A DNA stretch of 64,000 bases from Lucinisca nassula (lineage: Eukaryota > Mollusca > Bivalvia > Lucinida > Lucinidae), in contig CAUZLF010000747.1 in the NCBI GenBank assembly GCA_963580285.1, positions 62,001 through 126,000 on the forward strand, written 5' to 3'. Both the position numbers and the translations under genes were made by a program. This document shows positions 46,076 to 58,249 of this stretch, piece after piece (positions within the stretch are counted from its first letter, which is position 1; each line of letters starts with the position of its first letter). The notes under the pieces are model-generated. The model worked only from the letters and a program-made list of their open reading frames with translations. It did not search any database and had not been told where the DNA came from.

Positions 46076-46570
46076 AGAGTTGATGCCACCATGCAGTCTG
46101 CGAAAAGGTATCAAACTACTTACACGTGATAACACACACTGGTGAAATTAGAGACCTTTTCCCTAGCCGAACAGTCAACTAAATTTGTTCTACAAAATGG
46201 TTTTCCTTTAGAAGCAAGCAATAAACCACAGAACTTGAAATGTATGGAGTTTAGATGTTTTCTGTGCGAGACTACGTGATTTCGGCCAATATTTTCTTAT
46301 TAGTGACCCTCCAGTTTTTTTCAAAATTCCGCAATTGAACCAATGATCCCAAAGGACAAAGAAGTTTAAACTACACCGTGATAAAGGACAGGGAGACTTT
46401 TATCGGCCGTCACTCAGTCCCTCCACACCAGCTGTAGTGACGTTCAATATGAACTATAAAATGGATATCCTTTGGAAGCAAGGAATACTCCACAGAACTG
46501 AAAGGTATTGATTGTACATGCTTTCTCGACCAGACTAGCTACTAGTGGCGGCTAAAAATGGAGTAAAATA
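46076..46570 (-). mobile_element. Family B hammerhead repeat, degenerate
   Basis: 46271-46313 keeps GGGTCACTAATAAG and GGCCGAAATCACGTAGTC (sense strand), with the core damaged. 46380-46440 has TCGGCCGTCACTCAGTCC and ACACCAGCTGTAGTGACG. A further half motif (GACTAGCTACTAGTGGCGGC) is at 46532. Confidence 0.6.
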
Positions 46571-46574
46571 TAAG

Positions 46575-46750
46575 TGAATGCAATGATCAGCAATCGATAC
46601 AATTATAACAACCCCCCAACCCCAACCCCCAACAAAGGCCAAAAAAAAAAAAAAAAAAAAGAAAATGAAACATGAAATAACTAAACCCTAATGAAAACAT
46701 CACAAGCGGAAAACCAACAGGGCATTACGTTTGGCACAAAATGGCCACGC
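46575..46750 (-). mobile_element. Penelope-like 3' tail, decayed, inverted
   Basis: AGCAATCGATACAATTATAA, C-rich and A-rich runs, then CATTACGTTTGGCACAAAATGGCC. Confidence 0.55.
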
Positions 46751-46759
46751 AAGCGTAGC

Positions 46760-48075
46760 TTTTCCTCGCCACTCCATACACCTCATTATCATCTGAATCC
46801 AATCTTAATTAATGTTAGACCTATTAAGTGTTGCAGATTACTTTTGATGCTCCTATGATGATCACTTTGTTTTGTATCCTGTTCACAAGGTTTTAAATGT
46901 TGCCAGTTGCGTTCTTGACTTTTGGCCCTTTAACTTGAAAATCAATAGGGTTCTTCCTCTATCCATGGGAACATTTGTCGAAGGATTGATGATTCCAAAA
47001 TGGTCGCCTGATCTTCTATCCTGTCCACAAGGTCTTTAATGCCGAGTTCATTGTAACCCTGACCACTGACCCTGGTCCTTGAACATCACTAGGATCCATC
47101 CTCACTCCATGGAAAACATTTGTAGAAGGTTTGCTGCATCTGTGATGATAGTTTTGTCTTTTATCCTGTTCACAAGGTTTTAAATATAAAATCCATTGGG
47201 ACCTTGAGCTTTGACCCTTGACATTGAATATCAGTAGGTTTCATCATCTCTCCATCGGTAAATTTTGTACAAGGTTTGGTGATTCAAAAATGATCGGTTT
47301 GTCATCTATCCTGTTCACATGGGTTTTAATGTCATCCTTTGTGACTTGACCTTTGACGCCTGATTTTGAAAATAAAAAGGATTCCATTTTTAATTGTCAT
47401 CCTCTCTAATAGGAAAACTTTGTGAAAGGTTTGGTGCTTCTGTAGTGATAGCTTTACCTTCTATCCTGTTCACAAGATTGTTAATGTCAAGACCATTGTG
47501 ACATTGACCTTTGACTTTTGACCTTGCAAATCAATAAGATTTATCGTTCTCCATCTGGAACATTTATGGAAGGTTTGATACTTCTTGAATGATAACTTTG
47601 TCTTCTATCCGATTCACAAGATTTTTAACGCCAAGTCATTTGTGGCCTTGCCCTCTGACCCTTGACCATGACAATCAATAGGGTTCATCCTCTCTCTATG
47701 GAACGCATTTATAGAACGTTTGATACTTCTACGATGATAGCTTTGTCTTCCATCCTGTTCACAAGGTTTTACTGTCAAGTCCAATGTAGCCTTGACTTAT
47801 GACCTTTGACCTTAAAAATCGATAGGGTTCATCCTCTCTCCATGGGAAACATGTCTAGTAGGATTGATGATTCCAAGATGACCGGTTCACCTTGTTTTCA
47901 ATGCCAAGTCCATTGTGACCTTCACATTCGACTATAGAGCTTGAAACTCAACAGTGTTCATCCTCTCTCCATGGGGATCATTTGTGGAATGCTTTATGCT
48001 TCTATGAAGATAGCTTTGTCTTCTATCCTGTTGACAAAGTTCCGGACACACACACAAACGGACGCACGGCGGGGA
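46760..48075 (-). mobile_element. Array element, ~147-bp monomer, with GGACGCACGG end
   Basis: TCTATCCTGTTCACAAGGTT recurs about every 145-150 bases (46875, 47020, 47168, 47315, 47463, 47605, 47750, 48015) with TGACCTTTGACCnTTGA and TCATCCTCTCTCCATGG. It ends GGACGCACGGCGGGGATGC with a GGGGATGCAATATCCCC hairpin. Confidence 0.7.
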
Positions 48076-48404
48076 TGCAATATCCCCATCGCAACTTTAT
48101 TGCGAAGGAATAATAAAAGCTATAAGCAATACACATATGCAAAGACCAACTATAATAATAATAAACCACGATAGAAAAAAACGGCTTGAAACGGCCATTA
48201 CAAAGGGCGTTTTTGTTGTACAGAAACCAGTTTCGGTTCTGACCTGGTTTCGAAAACTATCTATTTGTTGATCGAAACTTTTTTGAAACCGAAACCGGTT
48301 TGCACATTTTTTGGGCTGAAACCGAAACCAGTTTTTGAAACTAACGAAACCACCTCAGGAGGTGGTTTCGCCGGTTTCGCTCTGTCCGAATATATGCACT
48401 GTCA

Positions 48405-48662
48405 GAAAAAAATGGCGGAAGGTGAAGACCATGCACAACTGAAGCTCGCCATCGACACACATATTAAATAAGATATCTTAAATATCTTATATTTTTTATA
48501 AGGTAACTTATTTAGCATATAAACTATCTTATTAAGTATGCTAATTAAGGTACCTTATATTAAATATAAGATATTTAATATACCATATAAGATACCTTAT
48601 TTAATATATGTGTCAATGGCGAGCTTCAGTTGTGCACGGTCTTCAACTTCCGCATTTTTTTT
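48405..48662. repeat. ~65-bp internal inverted repeat
   Basis: AATGGCGGAAGGTGAAGACC...CACAACTGAAGCTCGCC (48410-48470) pairs with its mirror at 48592-48655 with a few mismatches; the AT-rich spacer is about 120 bases. Confidence 0.85.
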
Positions 48663-48667
48663 TAGTA

Positions 48668-48979
48668 CGGCCCCGCCCATAGGGGCTTGAAGAAATATAT
48701 GGGCTGCATGATGCTTCCACGCAGAGCTAAATCCGGCCCGCACACTAGTACTGGTAAACCGCTTAGAGGATCTTAGCCTGTCCAGGAACCGCGGTGCGAG
48801 GCGGGCCGTCTATGTTAATAAACCCTATTGGTTTCATTTGCCGACAAGGCTTGAGAAGTCATTTCATCTCAATGTCGGGTAAAAGTCTCACAAACTTGGA
48901 AGCAACGTCTACAAAATGACCTTTACAGTGTTGACGGGGACGTTAAGCCTCAAATCAAACAAACAAAACAAACAAACAA
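48668..48979 (+). mobile_element. GGGACGTTAAACCTCAAATC SINE-like repeat, copy 3 (sense)
   Basis: The only copy on the + strand. It shows the intact order: CGGCCCCGCCCATAGGGGC, GGGCTGCATGATGCTTCCAC, GGGGACGTTAAGCCTCAAAT, then a (CAAA)n tail, which fixes the polarity of the family. Confidence 0.85.
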
Positions 48980-49121
48980 TCTTATTTAGTATATCAGATA
49001 TCTTATTTATGCCAATATATAAGATATCTTATACATATTAAATAAGATATCTTATATGTTAAATAAGATATCTAATATCTAATATAGTATACAAGATATC
49101 TTAAATACTATATAAGATACA

Positions 49122-49326
49122 ACAAAATTCCGCTATTAAGACCACCTAAAATTAAGACTAAATCTGCTTTTTGAAGCTCATTTTGAAGGGTGCACTTAAT
49201 ATTTCTCTATCTTTTCTGGTCACAGTGTCCTCTGGTAAGGGACCACCTTTGGGACTGTTCAAAAGTGGTCTCTAAGACCTCTTTTGAACAGTCCGAAAGG
49301 TGGTCTTAATAGAGGAATGTTACTGT
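49122..49326. mobile_element. MITE with CTATTAAGACCACCT ends
   Basis: Inverted ends CGCTATTAAGACCACCT and the mirror of AAGGTGGTCTTAATAGAG. An inner hairpin pairs ACCACCTTTGGGACTGTTCA with its mirror (49226-49290). Confidence 0.75.
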
Positions 49327-49791
49327 ATATGATATATTTGAACATGTAAGATATATATTATATCAGATATCATATTTGTTATATAAGATATATATCATAG
49401 AAGATATCTAATTTAATATATAAGATAACTTATATGCATAATGATATAAGATATCTTAATTACGATATTAGATATCTTATATAATTTGGAGGGGGGAATA
49501 AAATCATTGTCGCTCCCTGACACTCCAGGGTCATCAAAATGCCCGACGGAGCTAAACTGAAACACAGCTTATGTGGAGACTTCATTAAATTCAGTAAGAT
49601 ATAAGATATCTTATATGCCATATTGAAACTGAAAAAAAAGAAACCGTGTATTTTGTGCATCAGCTGAAAACTAGTATCGGTTTTTGCAAAACCAATTTCG
49701 GTTCTTGTCAAACCGCTGAATCCAATAAAACCGAAACCGAAACCAGTTTGTGTATAACAAAAACGCTCAAAGTATTCCACGCAGGGTCGGT

Positions 49792-50236
49792 GATTGGGGG
49801 GGGGGGGGGGGGGTGCGTGCTTATTAAACTCCGGCGCGAGGTATGGGTGAAAGTCGGGGTCCTGTCCTAGACAACAAAATAAAACTACCGGTAATTATTA
49901 TATGTCAATGTTTTCATTTTAACAAACATGTTTGTTCAAATAATTTAGTTTAAGTAATGTAAATGAGTTGCCGCCTGTTTTGCAAAGAGCTGCTTACTCG
50001 ACTTGTCGCCTGTGAGTTTCTTGTTAGTTAAGAAGTGTTTTCCTTTAGATGTCTGATTTAGGATTTGGATTCTGATTAAATCAGTTGCTGAAGTATATTT
50101 CATCTGTAATTAGTTGTGTTGCCACAGGCAAACTTTAGTGTTGATTTCTTTATATACAGATTCATGTCACTTGATTGCCATTACACAAACTCATGCTTTT
50201 CATACAAACCGTTACAGTAAGTTTTGTTTTTAACAG
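49792..50236. other. G run and unassigned intron end
   Basis: A G run at 49796-49813, then unique AT-rich intron leading to a polypyrimidine tract and the TTTTTAACAG acceptor before exon 2. Confidence 0.5.
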
Positions 50237-50354
50237 CTCAAACATCAACCAGAGCAGAATCAGCCACAGCGGTGATTTCCGGAGGAGTTGGAGTCGGTGT
50301 TGCATTTCTTATACTATTGGCTGTGGTAATAACTGTGATTGTGGTTCGAAAAAG
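50237..50354 (+). CDS. Exon 2: transmembrane helix of the receptor
   Basis: Acceptor GTTTTTAACAG|CT and donor AAAAG|GTACCG. Entering in phase 1, the 118 bases encode a short polar lead (QTSTRAESAT), a hydrophobic helix of about 25 residues (AVISGGVGVGVAFLILLAVV then ITVIVV) and the basic stop-transfer RKR. This is a single-pass type I membrane segment, with the EGF exon outside and RKR inside. It leaves in phase 2. The donor is weak beyond GT. The small gly/val-rich start allows helix packing. Confidence 0.8.
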
Positions 50355-50859
50355 GTACCGTTAATCTATGAATTTTATTGTGACGTCTTGTGTTCTAATC
50401 TCCGTTCAGAAAAGTCTGAATCATCGACTATTTCGTTTCTTGTTTTTTTTAATACTGACTTTAGCCCATACATCGCAATGGGAAAGTTTGAGACCTTACC
50501 GTCCGCCGACATTCCCAGCAAGTCGCATGTTTCTGTGACAGTCAGGAAACCCTGTGATTATTTTGAGAAAACTGGAAAACACAGACATTAGTCACAGATA
50601 AAGCCCATTTCACGATGATTGCCAAATAAAATAATAAATATTTAAATCCTTGTGACACATTATATACACAGATATGCAATTAGGGCACATCTTTCATTCG
50701 AAGACCTAGAGACGGGGAATCTCTAGCATGGTCATGCTCCTTTATACGAGTTTTAGCCTGTTCGTCAGTCCGTCCATAAGTAAGCCACATTTAAACATCA
50801 ATGAAAGCATTGGCGCTATATTTCAGACGGGACATCGAAATGGATGACGCAACGAAAGG

Positions 50860-51262
50860 TTGTTCCCGTAGTCTGGGTCACAGAAACAAGATAGCGTCAA
50901 CGCACATATATGGTAAAACACTTTTAAACTCGTATTCCCAGAAACAAAACTGCGAGTGATACTGGTGCTTAATGTTGTGTCCTTGAAAAGAATCGTCTTC
51001 AAATGAAGATCCTAGACTGAGCCTATGCTTGTTTGTACAGGTGTTACGCGGGACAATTAAAGTTTGTTCCCGCAGTCCTGGTCACATAAACAAGATTGCC
51101 GCCATTCTATCTGGTAAAACACTTTGAAACTCGTATGCCCTGGAACCAAACTGCCAGCGATCCTAGTATTAGGTACTGTGTCCTTGCAAAGACTCGTCTT
51201 CAAATGAAGATCCTAGGCTAACCCTACGCTTGTTTATACATATGTTACGCGGGAGGTTGGGT
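50860..51262 (+). repeat. Tandem duplication, ~203-bp unit
   Basis: TTGTTCCCGnAGTCnnGGTCAC (50861 and 51064), ACTCGTnTnCCC and GTCTTCAAATGAAGATCCTA occur twice, 200-203 apart, each copy closing with GTTACGCGGGA. Confidence 0.8.
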
Positions 51263-51479
51263 CGGTGTGAAGATGCTGTACAGCTTTCGGTGCCGGGGCG
51301 TTGTACTGCTTTGGAGTCTATATGGGCTTGCAACAGATACGGAATAGGTGCTGTTATTCTTAGTTTTGTTTTCTTTTCCTAATTCTAACTTCCCTGTTTA
51401 TAATGTCCCATCTTTTGTGCGACTGCTATAGGTCGACGGTTGCTAGAGGACTCGGCCGTTGACAAAGTGGTTGTCAGAT

Positions 51480-51870
51480 ACTGTCAGGGGACGATCCCAC
51501 TAAGTACTGGTAAAATAGAAGTGACGTCAATGAACAGCGGTCGATACAATCAGCCCACACCCGTATCAGAGAAAGAAACACAAACATGAAATAACTAGAC
51601 CTTAATGGAAACGTCAGTAGCTGAAAGCGTAAATGATAGTTACTTTCCCACAAAATCGTGCAACACACATTCAAAGACGAACTAAATGGAAAAGAAATCA
51701 AGACAGGCGAACCGCATTGGAACGGTAAATGAAAAGTGTTTTAGTGAAGAGGTGTTGAGGTGGGGTGGGTGGGGGGGGGGCTTAAATACATTTTATGCGG
51801 CCGCAATTCTCGTCCTTACTTCCATCTCGATTTAGACCAGTAATTGGTTCAGACCGCATTAAAGGCTTCC
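51480..51870 (-). mobile_element. Penelope-like 3' tail, inverted
   Basis: AGTTACTTTCCCACAAAATC, GAACCGCATTGGAACGG, a G-rich run at 51760-51780 and CAGTAATTGGTTCAGACCGC. Confidence 0.7.
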
Positions 51871-52076
51871 TAACCCATCAGTGGATTTAAGCCTTCCTGA
51901 TACAGTGGCTATAATTGACCGGTCCTATATGGCATTAGCTGTTGATAAGGCCATAAAACTACAAGCATAACATATGTAGGGGTCCACTTATCACTTTTTT
52001 GCTGATCTTCACACGCATAATAAATTAATATTCTAATATTCTCATTTAGTGAACAAGGGTTAAACTGAACAGACTA

Positions 52077-52083
<7 letters not shown>

Positions 52084-52122
<39 letters not shown>
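52084..52122. repeat. (AG)n microsatellite
   Basis: About 38 bases of AG; a second shorter run is at 52546-52570. Confidence 0.95.
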
Positions 52123-52126
<4 letters not shown>

Positions 52127-52294
52127 TCAGCGAAGGTATGGTGAGATGGAGCGGAAGAGAGAGGCATCGATAGTCAATGGATTCGAAGGGTTGTTGAAAG
52201 TATGGAAAGGAAGAGAGTGAGAAAGTACTGGAAGAGAGAAAGAAGCAATACATATGCGGGATGTATGAGGGACAGACAGAGACAAAAAGCTAAC

Positions 52295-52545
52295 TAGTAG
52301 AACTTCAGTGACTCGAACACGGGCGGCCCGCTTACCATGGCTGAATCGAACCCTTGTTTTAGTCTTTATGGAATTCATTTATATTTAGGACGATTCTGTA
52401 AGATTTTTCTGGAAATGTATGTACTCTTTACCTATTCGCATTGTATAATTAAGGTGTTTATAAAGGGTACACACACGTTTTTGTCCGATAACTATTTCAA
52501 ACCCTCATGGACACGAAGTACCCCTGTCTTGAACGCATTTCCTTG
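52295..52545. mobile_element. Tigger/pogo-like MITE, partial copy
   Basis: TAGAACTTCAGTGACTCGAA, CGCTTACCATGGCTGAATCG and CCCTGTCTTGAACGCA match 36781-37133; the right end and the palindrome are lost. Confidence 0.7.
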
Positions 52546-53689
52546 GAGAGAGAGAGAGAGAGAGAGAGAGGTTGAATGCGTGTCTGAGACAGGAGGAAAC
52601 GAAATGACAGATAGATACAGGTAGGGATACAAGATCAGGAAAGTTGCGTTTGAGTAACATAGTACTCATGATGCTGTGTCTGCAGAGCTGGTTTTCCACT
52701 CAGACATCTCAATATGCACATTACACACATTTTAATTATTATAAGGTGGTGCTGCATACATTAAATGCGCGATTGGCACACGCTTGGAGCTTGTTACAGA
52801 AAGCATCCCGCAAACGTCCGACCGAAATCTTGGGTCAAAAGGGCGTACATGATGCTTACAAATTTTCACTGAACACGCCCTAAAAGTTGTTTTCGCGCTT
52901 GTGATGCATTTGAAAAATATACTATACGTAAGAGGCATACGCCCGAGCACCTGAACATTTTCATGCATGCAGAGCCCGCGCGTACACCGGCTTTTGGCCA
53001 TTACACTAAACATACGCAAAGCTCGGGTAAGGAGTTAGTTGTGTGTTTCTTGTCTACTTTTGACTGTACTATTTCGTTTGTTTTTCTTTTGGTGGGACGG
53101 GGTTGCTATTTGGTTTTCAAGGCACCCGACATAAGAGTGGCTTATACGCAAATGTGTGGCAGTTAAAACTTAAGGTAATGCGACGTGTTGTCAGAACGAC
53201 TTATACCGATATTAGACGTGGTGTCACAGTGTTTTAAGCTAGCAGTAACCACTTCATTTATGGTATAAAAGTGTGTGCTCAACCTGTCTGTGTTTTAGTC
53301 TGTGAAAGAAAATTTAGATTTTGCATTTTTCTCCAAATAATCACAGCCTTTCCTGGCTGTCGTATAGACTTTCGACTTGCTGAAGAAATTGGCGCACGGT
53401 CAGGTCAAAGAGGTCAAAGACGTTTCCATTGTAATGTAAAATGATGGGCTAAACTGAGTATTAAAAGCAAGAAACGAAACAACAGATGATGTTTCAGATT
53501 GTCTGAACGGAGTTTGATAAATAATACAATCTCAAATGAATAAATGTTTAAATAAAAAATAGAAAAAAAATGATCAGGTTTGCGACAGAAGGACATTCAA
53601 TTCCTTACTATCCTGCTACTGTGTTACAATAGATTTAGTAAATATTGACATTAATTAAAACAGTAGTTTTAAGGTATGACGATTCAGTC

Positions 53690-54260
53690 CTGTCTCTAGC
53701 TCGGTACAAAGCATTATAGAAATGGATGCCAGGAAAAGCCACAGTCAAAGAATACAGCCTAGCAATGGCACAAAACTGCATGTCCGTTATCTAACTACTG
53801 CTTTTATTTTCCTAAGACGTCCGATTGCTATTGCGTTCCAAGATCTTACATGTTTGAACTCATGTTTACGATAGTGCACTTTTTGGCGGTCATGACTCAA
53901 TGTCAAGCTAGAAGCCTTCATGAAGATTCTTATTATGTACGATACTACACTGTGAGAGGATTGGTTAAATTTTCTCGCTACTTACCGTCCTAAGTTGGTG
54001 TTTCTGATGTACTCTATTTTAATGTAGCTTTTTCGGTCGGGGCTTTGGTTGTGTATGGTTATTATTATTTATTTATTGTTCAGAACCTGTTTTTGTTGCA
54101 CCGTATAGACCTTTTGTGGGGGAAAAGTTCCAAGCTGTTTGTGGTTCGTTTACTTCCTGTTATGTTTTCTTCATTGTTAGTTACTCTTCCTCTTGGTGAC
54201 ATTTGAAGGCTGTAATCTTTGACTGTGGCTTTTTTCTTGGCATCCATTTCTATAATGTTT
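53690..54260 (+). repeat. Strongly diverged Penelope-like tail remnants
   Basis: TGTGGGGGAAAAGTTCC, CTTCATGAAGATTCTTATT and CTCTTGGTGACATTTGAAGG resemble the 40290-40560 version. Weak. Confidence 0.35.
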
Positions 54261-54559
54261 TAACTGTTAATGCGCGCATTGGTTTTTTTTTACCAACAAA
54301 ACCCCAATTTTGCAGCAGACAATGTATTAAATACCAGCAAAGTTATCATTATCATGAGAATATTCATATTAGCTGACAATGGCAATCTAAACAAAATGCG
54401 TAAAGTACTATTGTTTATGTACTTGTACACTAAGGATTAGGGCTATATATTGTTTAGTGCGGATCCGGTATGCGTCGGCGCCGGCATTGGCGTAGCCTTA
54501 TTGAAGCACTATATTTCCTCAAATGGATTCTGATCAAACGTGCATGGGTACATCACTAG

Positions 54560-55640
54560 GATTTGGGAAAACAGCTATTAGGCTTTGAGGACCATGACCT
54601 TATTTTGACGGACACAGGAGCCCCCAAGCGGTCTAATTTTGGTCAAAAATGGCTTGTCTGCACCCTGACTTATAAACGAATCGATGAAATTTGCTCAAAC
54701 GTGGTACAATATATTATTGCACCCGAACATAGATTTGATTCGATTTTTGTGATATTGGCCTTATTTTCATGCGTACAGACGCCCTCCTCCGTCCCCCGAA
54801 ACTGTCAAGTTTGGCTTGTCTGCACCTTATCGCGCGAACGAATTAATGAAATTTGGTCAACCTTGTACAGTATATCATTGCAACCTACCAATGATTTGGT
54901 TAGAATATGGGTGCATTGACCTTATTTTTAAGGGTACAGCCTCCCCAACCCCTCGCCCATAAAGAAGAGAGAAAAACTATCATTTGTGTCTTTTCTGCAC
55001 CCTGTCTTGTGAACCAATTAATGACATTTGGTCAAACCGGGTACAATTTATCATTGCAACCTCCAAAGATGTGATTAGATTTTGGTCACTTTGACCTTAT
55101 CTTCAACGGCACATGCTTCCAAAAACAGTCAGGTTTGGCTTGTCTGCACCCTACCTCATGATCGAATCAAATAAATTTGGTATTATATATCATTGCAACC
55201 TACCAAAGTTTGGTTAGTTTGTTGTGATCTAGACCTTATTTTCAAGGGTACATTACCCTCAAAACTGTCACTTTTGTCTAGTATGCACTCTGTCTCCTGA
55301 ACGAATCAAACTTCAACTTATTAATGGATTTTCGTGGGCTGAATCGGCCAAGTGTTGAAAATCCAAGTGTTTCGGGTGCCTGTGACCTTATAAAAAGATC
55401 AGGTTCACCAAATTCGTATCATATAATTGGTAGGTTGCAATCTATATTTTACCTTGTTTGACCAACATTCATCTTTTCTTAAATGAAATAGGATGCAGAC
55501 AAGCAATTATTTGCCTAGAAGTGACAGTGGTCGGGAGCCTGTGACCCCGATTGCAACCTACCAGTTATATGATAAGAGTTTGGTGAACTTGGCTTTTTTG
55601 TAAGGTCACAGGTACCCGAAAACTCAGCTCATGGCAAAAA
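54560..55640 (+). repeat. Array of ~150-bp GGCTTGTCTGCACCCT monomers with inverted end
   Basis: ATGGCTTGTCTGCACCCTGA and variants occur near 54648, 54820, 54990, 55135 and 55275. At 55373-55442 the sequence is reversed and pairs with 55549-55625 (GATTGCAACCTACC/GGTAGGTTGCAATC, CGGGTGCCTGTGACCTTATA). Confidence 0.75.
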
Positions 55641-55689
55641 CGGCTTGTATGCAGCTTCGAGTTTGCTGAACATAACATCATTTTACAGT

Positions 55690-55910
55690 CAATTTGGTTT
55701 GTATCTCACTAGAGCCGAAGTCGCCGGGGAACAAAATATAACAAAATAAGTTTTTAAGCTTTCGTTCTAATCCAATTTTTTCCATGTAATATTGTATTTT
55801 GTACATGTATAATATGTTTAAACTCAGTCTCCGGGGTAGATTATAGGATAGGCAGTTGTTCCTTCGTGTCAACGTCGTCGTCTGTCGTCTGGCGTCAACA
55901 CTTTCAACAC
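55690..55910 (+). repeat. Helitron-like element head fragments
   Basis: CACTAGAGCCGAAGTCGCCG and ATTATAGGATAGGCAGTTGT with GTCAACGTCGTCGTCTGTCG, like 2758-2830. Confidence 0.55.
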
Positions 55911-55916
55911 TGACGT

Positions 55917-56545
55917 ATGACGGTTTCATCGTAAAAGCTTATGTTGGTTGGTACCTGATGCTCTGTCTCTTGTCGGACCCATCGGAGACTAACTGTTGCT
56001 TTTCGTTTGCGTCAACATTTCAGTGGTATCTTGCTGTCGAGTCCTCACCGTTGTGACATCTCTGTGTTTGTTTGATTTTTGTTTGCCGCGACAGAAGAAC
56101 GGCCTTGGAACGGTCAGTGAAAACGAATTCCACTGGGGGTGGGGTTGGGCTTAAATCGATTTTACGTGGCCACAATCCTCGCCCTTACTTCCGTCGCGAT
56201 TTAGACAAATAATTTGTTCAGTCCGCATGAAGGCCTCCTAACTCATCAGTGCAACATCTCCGTGAACACAAATAATCAAAGAACCACAGAGGTGAGACAA
56301 CGGTGAGGACTTGACAGCAAGAAACCACTGAGATGCTGGAGCAAAAGAAAACCAACAGTTAGACTCCGATGGGCCCGACCAGAGACAGAGCATCAGGCAC
56401 CAACCAACATTTCCTTGAATTAGATATCTCTAATTCTCAATAAGCCTTTACGTTGGAACCGTCATAGAATCTGAGGCCTGACCCACCGGCGTGCAATTAA
56501 AGAGGGAAGCAAAGTTGCCAACCGTGATTGGGTTAACTACCATTA
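55917..56545. mobile_element. Two Penelope-like 3' ends facing each other
   Basis: 55917-56085 is sense (CGGTTTCATCGTAAAAGC, CTGTCGAGTCCTCACCG); 56086-56545 is antisense and ends in the C-terminal coding text (CAACCGTGATTGGGTTAACT). They share overlapping parts of the same tail, forming an imperfect inverted repeat. Confidence 0.8.
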
Positions 56546-56549
56546 TAGT

Positions 56550-56948
56550 TACCTTTAACTCGTAGAAGTAAGAAAATTAAATGATTATAAGTATATAAGC
56601 AGGGTGTTCCACAAGGTAGTATTATTTCACTTTTGGTGTTTAAGGAATGTGTGGCGACCGTAAACTGTCCCCCTGCCCCTCATCATAGTGTGTATTATAT
56701 TTTATCAGACACCCTCTATATTGATTGCATTGCAACACATTGACCTGATGAAGACCTGCTATCTCAGGACAAGTGAGCTTTATCACGTCAACGTGACATT
56801 GCACTTTTATGAACGAAGTGGGCTACCGGCAAAAATGGTGTTAGGAGCCAGACGTAGCAGAAAGAAAAAGCAAACAAGCCTTTTGTAAAAATTTAACAAA
56901 ATTTATTTACAAGTTATCTTTAACCCGTAGAAGTAAGAAAATTAAATG
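56550..56948 (+). repeat. Direct repeats flanking a family B piece
   Basis: CGTAGAAGTAAGAAAATTAA occurs at 56562 and 56927. Between them is GTGTGGCGACCGTAAACTGT, part of the family B hammerhead repeat. Confidence 0.55.
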
Positions 56949-57591
56949 TACTTAGCACTGCTATGAAATATCCTGAATGAATCAATTTTCCTTGATCCAA
57001 CAGAATGCACAGTCCGAAATGAAATATAATATCCAGTAACAATCCAACACAGAATTCAGAAATAACTTTTCTTAAAAGCCCAAACATCAAACTCCAAAGT
57101 CTGACTCAATGAGAAAAATCAAGCTCTTTTACAGACCCTAAGATTTCTCTAGAATATTCCACAGGGCTGTGGAAAAAGATGATGTAATTTTCTAAAAATA
57201 GTGCAAACCTGAACTTTCTGGAAGGTTCTGAAGTACTTTACCTTGTAAACATGTTTACAAAACTGAAATTAATCTGTGACTCAGTTTTCGAGAATTTTCT
57301 ATAAGAATATAAACAAGATATTTATAGCACTATTAGGTCACCCAGTGGGGTGAAAGTGGGAATCAGAAAAATAAATTCTTATGCATAACAATGGCTAAAA
57401 AGTTATAATTACTAGAAAAATGGGAAAAATACATTTTAAATGATTAAAAAAATAATAAATAAATAATAATAACGGCCAGCTGATAGTAAATATACTGCCC
57501 CATTATATATTCCGCGCCGGAATGTTGGGACGCAATGACTGATCGTAAATTGCCTATTTGAAGAGTTTACAAGGGGATAAACTGATAAATA

Positions 57592-57739
57592 GAATACCAG
57601 ATTCGTGTCTTTTGATATCAAGGTATCAGGCTCGGCTTCGAGAACGCATGCAGAATTGCTCGGCAAGCCTCTCGATTCTACAAGCGTTCTCGAAGCTTTG
57701 CCTGATAAGCTTAATATCAAAAGACACGAACCTGGTATT
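57592..57739. repeat. ~55-bp inverted repeat
   Basis: AATACCAGATTCGTGTCTTT...CTTCGAGAACGC (57592-57647) mirrors 57683-57739 with a 35-base spacer and few mismatches. Confidence 0.85.
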
Positions 57740-57795
57740 CTCTATTTCAAATCCTTTGGGATTATTGATTCCACTGCGGATTTTAAACGTGTCTC

Positions 57796-57841
57796 GGGGT
57801 CACTGATGAGGCCTAATTGGCCGAAACTAGCTAGTATGGGC
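57796..57841 (+). ncRNA. Hammerhead ribozyme, family B
   Basis: GGGGTCACTGATGAG, stem II GGCC-TAATT-GGCC (overlapping core), GAAA, stem III CTAG/CTAG, site GTA. Core intact; stem I (GGGTCA against TGGGCA) is only partly paired. Confidence 0.75.
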
Positions 57842-58249
57842 AAGAAAAGGCTTGTCACATAGACATTTTCAGTTATGATTTGTCGTCCTTGCTTCCAAGC
57901 GATTACCTTTCTATTCAACATATTAAACCTACCGGTAATTATTACTGACAGACCCAAGGCGGTACTCTCGTTACGGTTACATTTATTTTATGATGTTGGA
58001 TTTTAACTGTTTTTGTTTTAACAAGTCTGTGTGTCCAAATTATTTAGTGTAACCGTCAAAGGGTTGCCATATATTTTGGAAGTAGCAGCTAAACGACTGT
58101 TTAGACGGCTAGACGACTGAAATTATTTTGTTTGTTGGATGTCCATTTTCCCTTTGATGTATGGAAAAAGGCTTTGGATTCTGTTTTGATCAGTTCCTGA
58201 AGTATGTTACCCATTTATTTTATGTGTTGCCATGTGAAATCGATTAAGC

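Larger units (their letters stand above)
48206..49767. mobile_element. Foldback element with ~22-bp inverted ends
   Basis: The ends are GGCGTTTTTGTTGTACAGAA and the mirror of TGTGTATAACAAAAACGCT; CAAAG lies on both sides (48201-48205, 49768-49772). Inside both ends are GAAACCGAAACCAGTTT motifs. The centre is AT-rich with many AAGATATCTTAT palindromes. A SINE and a MITE are nested inside. Confidence 0.7.

Noticed and set aside
50175..50591. 138-residue open frame over the membrane exon
   Set aside because: It reads the exon in a different frame and crosses both splice sites; the phase 1 frame gives the transmembrane helix and fits the neighbours.
52337..53166. Several overlapping frames of 65-95 residues
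   Set aside because: No recognisable domain, no codon pattern, partly over a MITE and AG microsatellite.
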